Below, piece after piece: positions 14,220 to 20,115 of a DNA stretch of 20,115 nucleotides. The stretch lies in NCBI GenBank assembly GCA_013361075.1, contig JABWAJ010000030.1:1-20115 (forward strand). The letters run 5' to 3'. A model generated the notes under the pieces. The model had not been told where the DNA came from and did not search any database. It saw only the letters and a list, made by a program, of their open reading frames with translations. The DNA comes from Saprospiraceae bacterium. GTDB lineage: Bacteria; Bacteroidota; Bacteroidia; Chitinophagales; Saprospiraceae. A program made the position numbers and the translations under genes. The first letter of the stretch is position 1. Each line of letters opens with the position of its first letter.

Positions 14220-14906
14220 TCAAATAATTGTTTTGTTCGCTTCACTTGCCTGTTTCCAAAGCCACCAGGCCATAACAGCCCTTACAAGAGGCTGGAAAAA
14301 AAGATTGTACCCACCAATAAAAGTGCCAAGGCCCTCGTATTGCCAAAACTCGTTGGCTAATGCTAAAAAACTACCCGCCGACCACAAAATCAATAGCCAG
14401 GAAACTATTTTTCCAAAGCCTTTTTCGAAAAAAAGACCCAGGCCATAGCAAAGGTTGCCCAAGCCAAAAGTGAGTATAAAAAGACCGAAAAGGGCATTAC
14501 CGGTTAGTCCAAACTGATCAATGGTCATGCGCAGGCTTTCTTTTAGCAAAGGTGTTTCCGCCACCACATACTGGGCCCTCAGCCCATTGAGGTAAAACAA
14601 AACCAGCATTTGCCGGCTGATTTCTGCAATGGCAAAAACCGAAAAAAACAGAAACCCCAACCCTGTGAAGCCTGCAGATTTGCGAAATTGCAGCAAAGCA
14701 ATCCCCCACATTGCCGTCAGAACCAGCAGACAATGACCAATAACCCACCACCGGTTGAGCAAATAAAGCGGGTCTTTATACAGCATACTCCGCTGTTCAA
14801 AGTCGGCAGGAGGATCGGGGAAAATGGCGTGGATGCCAAGGGTCGTAACGACCGTCAGGAAACCGCAAATGGAAGCAAAGCGGAGGAAGTTGGTGTTCGT
14901 TTGCAT
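14220..14906 (-). CDS. Hypothetical multi-pass membrane protein
   Basis: A 228-residue integral membrane protein with about six hydrophobic helices (near residues 10-28, 50-72, 78-105, 133-160, 165-185 and 202-218). It has a conserved-looking LLNRWWVIGHCLLVL stretch in the second helix. It resembles small DUF4386-type membrane proteins in its general pattern, but I cannot assign a family with confidence. It converges on the TPR gene with only 27 bp between stops, so transcripts probably overlap. The start at 14904-14906 is the first ATG before the first helix. No promoter box was recognised in the 236-bp gap upstream. Confidence 0.7.
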   Translation of the reverse strand: MQTNTNFLRFASICGFLTVVTTLGIHAIFPDPPADFEQRSMLYKDPLYLLNRWWVIGHCLLVLTAMWGIALLQFRKSAGFTGLGFLFFSVFAIAEISRQMLVLFYLNGLRAQYVVAETPLLKESLRMTIDQFGLTGNALFGLFILTFGLGNLCYGLGLFFEKGFGKIVSWLLILWSAGSFLALANEFWQYEGLGTFIGGYNLFFQPLVRAVMAWWLWKQASEANKTII

Positions 14907-15074
14907 AGCCGTGTTGTGATCATTTCGTGGAGATCAAGGAAAAGGACTACATACCCCGGTCAGGGTTGCAGCTGGTTTTTAACGCCATCTGCGGGATTTT
15001 TAAATAAAAAATGAGGCTTCATCGGCAAAGCAGCACGATTTGTCGCCTGCCAACTGCTCCTGGTGCAAAAAAAA

Positions 15075-15106
15075 CTTGACAAATCAATTCATTGTGATTA
15101 CATTTG
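15075..15106 (+). promoter_or_regulatory. Predicted promoter of the SPFH gene
   Basis: CTTG (15075-15078) as -33 and TACATTTG (15099-15106), an exact TAnnTTTG, as -7, spaced 20 bp. The start codon is 36 bp past the -7 box. The rest of the 14907-15142 gap shows nothing else. Confidence 0.55.
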
Positions 15107-15142
15107 CTATCAAAATAATATCACACTGAAATCAAACTCAAA

Positions 15143-15994
15143 ATGGACAAGACCTTAAAACTAACATCCGGCTGGCTCATGTTGCTGGTGTGTTTTTTGC
15201 TTCTGGGCGGCGGCATCGCCCTGATCGTCATGGAATACTATGCCGCCGGGGCCATCATCATCGGCATTGACCTGTTCTTTCTTTCGCTGGGCTTTGTTGC
15301 GATCGAACCCAACAGCAGCCGCGTCATGACCCTTTTTGGTGCCTATGTGGGTACTTGCAGAGAGAGTGGGTTCTTTTATACGAATCCACTTTACACGAAA
15401 AAGAAAATTTCCCTGCGTGCTGTTACCCTCGATGTGCCGACCATTAAAGTGAACGACAAACAGGGCAACCCCATCATGATTGGTGCTGTTGTCATGTACC
15501 GGGTCAGAGACGCTTTCAAAGCAGCATTTGAAGTAGAAAACTATCCTGAATTTGTCAAAATTCAGAGCGAGGCTGCTGTTCGAAAATTAGCAGGAGCATA
15601 CAGCTACGACAACCTGGAAGACGAAGAAGCCACTGCAACCCTGCGCACGAGCTCGGATGAAGTCAACCACCGGCTGGCGGATGAAATCAGCGAACGCCTG
15701 GTCATTGCAGGCATTGAAGTGATTGAGGCCCGGATCAACAACCTGGCTTATGCTACTGAAATTGCCGGAGCAATGCTGCAACGCCAGCAGGCTACCGCCA
15801 TTGTAGCTGCCCGGAGCAAAATTGTGGAAGGCGCAGTAGGCATGGTGCAGATGGCGCTGGACCAATTGTCAGAAAAAGGAATTATTGAATTTGATCCGGA
15901 TAAAAAAGCAGCGATGGTAAGCAACCTGCTGGTAGTGTTGTGTGGCGACCGGAATGCTTCGCCCGTTATCAATGCCGGAACGTTGCATCAGTAA
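15143..15994 (+). CDS. SPFH (band 7/stomatin) domain membrane protein
   Basis: A 283-residue protein with two adjacent N-terminal hydrophobic helices (about 9-30 and 34-53), then a band 7 domain (about 54-230). Characteristic stretches are VAIEPNSSRVMTLFGAYVGTC, VTLDVPTIKVNDKQGNPIMIGAVVMYRV, the helix RTSSDEVNHRLADEISERLVIAGIEVIEARI and the Ala/Gln-rich helix IAGAMLQRQQATAIVAARSKI. SPFH proteins oligomerise on the membrane into rings or cages that organise microdomains and modulate membrane proteases. The partner here is unknown. It is followed by a ribbon-helix-helix gene; SPFH plus Arc-type RHH is a pairing I have seen in other bacteria (from memory, not checked). The promoter lies at 15075-15106. 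Confidence 0.9.
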   Translation: MDKTLKLTSGWLMLLVCFLLLGGGIALIVMEYYAAGAIIIGIDLFFLSLGFVAIEPNSSRVMTLFGAYVGTCRESGFFYTNPLYTKKKISLRAVTLDVPTIKVNDKQGNPIMIGAVVMYRVRDAFKAAFEVENYPEFVKIQSEAAVRKLAGAYSYDNLEDEEATATLRTSSDEVNHRLADEISERLVIAGIEVIEARINNLAYATEIAGAMLQRQQATAIVAARSKIVEGAVGMVQMALDQLSEKGIIEFDPDKKAAMVSNLLVVLCGDRNASPVINAGTLHQ

Positions 15995-16130
15995 GCAAAG
16001 GGCAAAGGGCAAGGGGCAAATTGGCAAAGCTTGCTCCGCGCAGGCGGCAGGGTAATTTTTTTATAAACCGAAGTTTTTTCGCGTTTCCTTACAATTTTGC
16101 CTGCTTGCCTTTTGCCTGCTTGCCTTTTTA
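15995..16130. repeat. Second GGCAAAG / GCCTTTT repeat element
   Basis: GCAAAGGGCAAAGGGCAAGG and following units start directly after the SPFH stop codon (15995-16030). After a spacer containing GGTAATTTTTTTAT, a 15-bp unit TTTTGCCTGCTTGCC occurs twice in tandem and ends in TTTTTA (16095-16130). The layout matches 5574-5737, and both follow a plus-strand gene. It separates the SPFH and RHH genes and may end or stabilise the SPFH transcript. Confidence 0.75.
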
Positions 16131-16165
16131 CATAATCTATATTGAATGTTCAAACAAGGAAGCTC

Positions 16166-16354
16166 ATGGCGGCAAAAAAAACATTTGTATTGCGCATAGA
16201 CGAACATACTTATGCCGCATTGGAAAAATGGGCAGCCGATGAATTCAGGAGCGTCAACGGCCAGTTGGAGTGGATCATCAGCCAGGCATTAAAGGAACAC
16301 AGCCGTTCTCCGAAAGAAAACAAGGCCCCGTCTGCCCCTGCAGACGAATCATGA
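16166..16354 (+). CDS. Ribbon-helix-helix (Arc-type) DNA-binding protein
   Basis: A 62-residue protein: the strand KKTFVLRID, helix YAALEKWAADEF, turn RSVNGQ and helix LEWIISQALKEHSR make a complete MetJ/Arc ribbon-helix-helix fold, with a disordered polar tail. The FRSVNGQLEWIISQAL segment is typical of the small Arc proteins found beside SPFH genes. The ATG at 16166 is preferred over 16142 because it gives the family start and GGAAG lies just before it. It probably binds DNA as a dimer of dimers and may control the SPFH gene or itself. There is no toxin gene beside it, so it is unlikely to be an antitoxin. Confidence 0.8.
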   Translation: MAAKKTFVLRIDEHTYAALEKWAADEFRSVNGQLEWIISQALKEHSRSPKENKAPSAPADES

Positions 16355-16870
16355 CCCCAAACCAGGTGCCTTCCGGAAAATGTTTTCAAAGACCTGAACC
16401 AGACTTTTCGCTTTTATTTGTCGCAGAAAAAACAAAAATCTTCCCGTTTTTTTTGAAACCTTACCACCAATTCCTTCGTATATCCTTATATTGTGCGCTG
16501 ATTTCAACTGTAATCTCTGAGAGACGCCTATCCTTAAAGCTGCAAGTTTAAAGCCGCTATCTGCATTGCAAAAATAAGTGACCCGCACTAAAGTCTACTA
16601 GCGCACAGGGTTGCATCAAAACAGCACGTACTGCTTCATGAAGTTACGGATCAGACCGTATTCGATTGTTGCCTTGTTACTTGTTGAAAAAGAGCCGTAA
16701 TAAGAGATGCGGGTGCCAACGATTAATTTGGAAGAAGAGTCTTTGTTATAAAAATTATCTCTTTGCAAGCCAACGGATAAAAGATAATTTTTTTATTTTA
16801 CGGCTTGAACACTATAAACACATCCATGAACATGAAACTGCCAGGCTACACAGTCCAGAGGACTATTGTT
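16355..16870. other. Spacer before the PorP/SprF gene
   Basis: About 0.5 kb without a supported gene. Open frames here (16349-16588 minus, 16666-17187 plus) have no recognisable domains, and the latter mostly overlaps PorP in another frame. An AT-rich stretch at 16740-16800 probably contains the porP promoter, but no exact TAnnTTTG was found. Confidence 0.5.
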
Positions 16871-17950
16871 ATGACACTAAACCGGTATCACTTGAAAAAG
16901 AAACTTTACCCCTTGGCGATGGGATTGTTCCTCTTCGCAAGCGTGCTTCGTGCACAGGACGCACATTACTCTCAGTTTTACAATGCTCCTGCCTTAATCA
17001 ACCCCGCATTGACGGGCATCTACCGGGGCGACGTCCGCTTCATGGCCAATTACCGAAGCCAATGGCATGCAGTTCCGGTCAATTACAATACATTCACGGC
17101 TTTTGCCGACATGAAATTCATCAAACGCACCGACCGAAAAGGGTTCTTTTCAGGAGGATTGGCGTTCAACTACGACCATGCCGGTGATTCCAAACTGGCT
17201 TTGGCCAATTTGAATGCCAGTTTGTCGTACACCAAAACATTCAGCCCGACGGCTTTTGGCACAGTAGGGTTTTATGTGGGTGGCAACCAGCGCGCGTTTA
17301 AACTGGGAGATTTGCGCTTTGAAAACCAATTCGATGCCGAATTGGGCAGCTACAACCCGAATCTTGGCACCGGGGAAAGCTTTGATGAAACCAGCATTTT
17401 TTTTCTCGATTTTGGCGCCGGCCTCAACTTCCGGTTGCAAAGCCGTCAAACAGAAACCTTGGTTGACCTGCTGGACAAACGCAACAAACTAGATATAGGC
17501 GTCGGCTTTTTCCACCTCAACCGCCCCGATCAAAGTTTTTATGACAATGATAAAATAGCCTTACCCATAAGGATCAGCCCTTATGCCTTTGGTACCCTGA
17601 TGCTGGGCCGGAATCTTGACCTGGTTGCGAATTTCAGCGCACAATTTCAGCAGGAATATCGCGAGATGGTGGCCATGGCAGGCATTAAATTCCATTTTAA
17701 TGACCGTCAACTGGGTCGCCAGTTTGCCCTGCAGGTAGGCGGCGGGTATCGTTTTCACGATTTCGGAGATGCGTTTTATCCCGGCATCGAATTGTCGTGG
17801 AATGCCTGGAATGTTGGTTTCACTTATGACATCAACATTTCCGATTTCAGCATCGCAACGCGCAGGCGTGGCGGGCCGGAATTTTCTTTACGCTACATCA
17901 TTAACAAAATCAGGCCGCTGCCTTCGCATTTGAACTGTCCATTGATCTGA
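16871..17950 (+). CDS. Type IX secretion system outer-membrane protein, PorP/SprF family
   Basis: A 359-residue outer-membrane beta-barrel protein. After the signal peptide (about 1-28, ending LRA before QDAHYSQF) it has the family's opening motif QDAHYSQFYNAPALINPALTG (residues 29-49), then alternating beta-strands such as RFMANYRSQWHAVPVNYNTF and FFSGGLAFNYDHAG. It ends with strands WNAWNVGFTYDINISDF and EFSLRYIINKIRPL. PorP/SprF proteins work with T9SS partners: PorP anchors the PorE/PorK-N complex to the outer membrane and SprF helps secrete SprB-like adhesins. The start at 16871 gives a standard signal peptide; an upstream in-frame ATG at 16826 is possible. The PorE-like gene follows after 106 bp, a typical pairing. 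The two T9SS cargo proteins earlier in the window show the system is in use. Confidence 0.9.
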   Translation: MTLNRYHLKKKLYPLAMGLFLFASVLRAQDAHYSQFYNAPALINPALTGIYRGDVRFMANYRSQWHAVPVNYNTFTAFADMKFIKRTDRKGFFSGGLAFNYDHAGDSKLALANLNASLSYTKTFSPTAFGTVGFYVGGNQRAFKLGDLRFENQFDAELGSYNPNLGTGESFDETSIFFLDFGAGLNFRLQSRQTETLVDLLDKRNKLDIGVGFFHLNRPDQSFYDNDKIALPIRISPYAFGTLMLGRNLDLVANFSAQFQQEYREMVAMAGIKFHFNDRQLGRQFALQVGGGYRFHDFGDAFYPGIELSWNAWNVGFTYDINISDFSIATRRRGGPEFSLRYIINKIRPLPSHLNCPLI

Positions 17951-18056
17951 TTTGCGAATGACCGGAAGATAATCTTTTCATGCACTTTGCCCGAAATAGC
18001 ATGGGTCTCAAAACAACAGTTTCCAGGCATCAGTGCAATAACAGCAAGATATTACT

Positions 18057-20115
18057 ATGAGAAAATATATTCTCCTTCTCTTAAGCGGAACATTTTTCCT
18101 GGCTGCTCAGGCAGTACAAGCACAACCATTAGAGGAATGGGTGCGTAAAGGTGACAAAGTATTCACCCAAAAAGACTATTATTCGGCTTATCGCTATTAT
18201 GGCATAGCCCGGTTGTATGACCCTGAGCGTGCAGATATCCTATATCAGTATGCGGAGTCGGCCCGTTTGTTTGGCATTTATGTCAAAGCAGAAGAAGCTT
18301 ATCAGAAGGTAATTGATATGCCGGGTCAGACTTCTTATCCGCTGGCTAAATATCACCTTGCCCGGGTAAAGCAGACGCTTGGGAAATACGATGATGCCAT
18401 AAGTTTGTATCAACAGTTTCTGACCGAAAATCCCAACGCAGATAACGAGTTGCAAACCATTTCCCGAAAAGGGCTGGTTGATTCTGAATGGGCGAAAGGG
18501 CAGGCCCGGAAAGAAAAGGAAGTTGGCATCCTGAGCGCAAATGTCAACAGCGAATATTCCGAATACGGCGTGGCGTTTAAAGGAGACACCATGTACTACT
18601 CTTCGCTGAAGTTTGTTTACGACAAAGACACCACGAATCCCCGACGCGCTTATTCTAAAATACTTCAGTCTATTGGCGACGCTCCGGGAACGCCCTTGCC
18701 GGAAAACATCAATATTGCCGGCAAACACGTAGGCCACACAGCCTTTGGAGAAGGGTATAAAAAAGTATACTATACCATTTGCGATTATGTCAACGCAGCT
18801 GATGTGCGGTGCGATATTTATGCCAGTCCGGTAAACCCTGACGGCACTTGGGGGCCTGCTGAAAAGCTGAGCCTCAATGCACCGGGGGTGAACAGCACAC
18901 AACCTTCCATTGGTCGGGATGGCCAAAGTGGTCGCTACCGGCTTTATTTTGCTTCAGATCGGGATGGCGGCAAAGGAAAGCTCGATGTCTGGTACAGCAC
19001 TTTCAACGACGATGGCAGCCTTTCCTCCCCTGTAAATCTGGCTGAAATCAATACAGAAGGCAATGATGCAACGCCGTTTTTCCATGAAACTTCTCAAACG
19101 CTTTACTTCAGTACAGATGGCAACCTGACTTTAGGCGGATATGATATTTACAAAGCACGGAAAGATGGGAGCGGCTGGTTGGTGCCCGAAAACCTGGGTG
19201 CTCCGCTAAACAGCAGCTACAATGATTTGTACTACACTCTGTTTCAGGGAGGTGCAAAGGCATACTTGTCTTCCAACCGCCCCGATACCGCCGCTTTTTA
19301 CTGGGATCAAACCAAAGAAACCTGCTGCAACGACCTCTACGCCATTACTTACGACATGAGCGTTCGTCTGATTGCTTCTACCTTTAACAACCTCGACCAA
19401 TCGCCACTGCCCGGTACTACCGTGGAATTGTATGAAGTAACCGAAGATGGCCGGGAAATTCTGGTAGGCACCCTGACCAACACAGAAAGCAATAATTTTG
19501 AATTTCCGCTGGAACGCGGCAAAAAATACAACCTGAAAGGGAAAAAGGATGGGTTTGCCCCCACTTCCACCCCCATTGACCTGACTGATGTTCCGGAGGG
19601 TGAAGTGACCATTGAACGGAAACTATACCTGGAACCACCTGTGCAGCTTGATTTGCTCACTTTTGAGAACATTGACTCGATGGCACTGGCCGGGGTAACG
19701 GTACAGCTTTTTGAGCAAGGGCCCAATGGAGAAGAAAGATTGGTAAAATCCGTAACGAATCCGAACAGCAACGACTTCATTTTTATGTTGGAACGCGGCA
19801 AAAAATACATCATCCGCGGCAACAAAGACGGTTATGCCAGTGCCCTTGACAGCATTGACCTGACCGTTCCGGAAATGAAAATGACAACCAAAGTAGAACG
19901 CAAACTGTACCTGGGACAACGCCTCATCGCCCGCACCATTGACGCCAAAACACTGAAAGCGTTAGAAGGTGCTACCGTTGAGTTGTACGATATGAGTGGC
20001 GCCGAGCCGGTTTTAAAAGGCAAAAAAACAAACATGACGGGCAATGACTTTTTGTTCCCTCTTGATTTGAATAAAACATACCGCATCAAAGTAACCAGGC
20101 CCGGGTATAATTCAG
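18057..20115 (+). CDS. PorE-like TPR/beta-propeller protein with tandem beta-repeats (3' end outside window)
   Basis: ATG at 18057-18059 opens a frame with no stop to the window end (686 full codons). A signal peptide (about 1-22, ending AVQAQ) is followed by TPRs (about 25-140, EEWVRKGDKVFTQKDYYSAY and YHLARVKQTLGKYDDAIS) and a PD40/WD40-like beta-propeller (about 150-430) with blades such as YFASDRDGGKGKLDVWYS and FSTDGNLTLGGYDIYKAR. Carboxypeptidase-regulatory-like beta-repeats then start at residues 437, 530 and 622, about 93 residues each, sharing ERGKKY and TVELY/TVQLF motifs. P. gingivalis PorE has TPR, propeller, one such beta domain and OmpA, so an OmpA-like peptidoglycan-binding end beyond the window is expected. 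It probably links the T9SS PorP complex to the cell wall. It is cut by the window edge. Confidence 0.85.
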   Translation, partial: MRKYILLLLSGTFFLAAQAVQAQPLEEWVRKGDKVFTQKDYYSAYRYYGIARLYDPERADILYQYAESARLFGIYVKAEEAYQKVIDMPGQTSYPLAKYHLARVKQTLGKYDDAISLYQQFLTENPNADNELQTISRKGLVDSEWAKGQARKEKEVGILSANVNSEYSEYGVAFKGDTMYYSSLKFVYDKDTTNPRRAYSKILQSIGDAPGTPLPENINIAGKHVGHTAFGEGYKKVYYTICDYVNAADVRCDIYASPVNPDGTWGPAEKLSLNAPGVNSTQPSIGRDGQSGRYRLYFASDRDGGKGKLDVWYSTFNDDGSLSSPVNLAEINTEGNDATPFFHETSQTLYFSTDGNLTLGGYDIYKARKDGSGWLVPENLGAPLNSSYNDLYYTLFQGGAKAYLSSNRPDTAAFYWDQTKETCCNDLYAITYDMSVRLIASTFNNLDQSPLPGTTVELYEVTEDGREILVGTLTNTESNNFEFPLERGKKYNLKGKKDGFAPTSTPIDLTDVPEGEVTIERKLYLEPPVQLDLLTFENIDSMALAGVTVQLFEQGPNGEERLVKSVTNPNSNDFIFMLERGKKYIIRGNKDGYASALDSIDLTVPEMKMTTKVERKLYLGQRLIARTIDAKTLKALEGATVELYDMSGAEPVLKGKKTNMTGNDFLFPLDLNKTYRIKVTRPGYNS

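Noticed and set aside
15076..15087. TTGACAAATCAA as a third Crp/Fnr site
   Set aside because: The half-sites are TGA-N4-TCA, two bases too close, and the sequence is better explained as the -33 region of the SPFH promoter.
16666..17187. 173-codon plus-strand frame before and over PorP
   Set aside because: It overlaps the well-supported PorP frame and has a composition unlike a real protein.

Overview
The window looks like a Bacteroidota chromosome, most likely from the Saprospiraceae or a close relative. This is inferred from: type IX secretion (T9SS) sorting domains at the C-termini of two secreted proteins; a PorP/SprF protein next to a PorE-like TPR/beta-propeller protein; a clade II (Sec-type) lipoprotein NosZ; several promoter -7 boxes of the Bacteroidota form TAnnTTTG; and a CHAT-TPR protein. 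No tRNA, rRNA, insertion sequence or CRISPR array was seen.

Region 1 (1-5557) is respiratory and regulatory. A cytochrome c lipoprotein gene and the start of nosZ (nitrous-oxide reductase) lie on the minus strand and run off the left edge. nosZ carries an in-frame TGA where the family normally has glycine, with homology resuming directly after it. Upstream come a MocR/PdxR-like regulator and a divergent PNPOx-like flavin-binding protein, with repeated operator-like sequences between them. Next are a ferritin-like/VIT1 membrane protein, a Crp/Fnr regulator, a 31-residue membrane peptide and a DUF2892 protein. Two palindromes of the form TGA-N6-TCA, one before the cytochrome-nosZ genes and one before the 31-aa gene, sit exactly 36.5 bp from the end of a -7-like box. 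The Crp/Fnr protein carries the E-x-x-S-R recognition motif expected to read such half-sites. I infer a small regulon joining N2O reduction to the little membrane-peptide operon.

Region 2 (5558-14192) is an envelope or surface module. On the minus strand are a membrane-anchored TPR-CHAT (caspase-like) protein, a T9SS-exported subtilisin and a T9SS-exported PKD/FN3-like cysteine-rich protein. Across a 579-bp spacer on the plus strand are an ECF-like sigma factor and a single-pass membrane TPR protein with the topology of an anti-sigma factor. I infer a possible signal-controlled surface-protease system. It is the best candidate here for an undescribed system, but functional linkage is not proven.

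Region 3 (14193-16354) holds a multi-pass membrane protein, an SPFH/band-7 protein and a ribbon-helix-helix (Arc-type) protein. A GGCAAAG / GCCTTTT repeat element lies between the last two; a second copy lies after the DUF2892 gene. Region 4 (16355-20115) is a 0.5-kb spacer, then PorP/SprF and a PorE-like protein that continues past the right edge.
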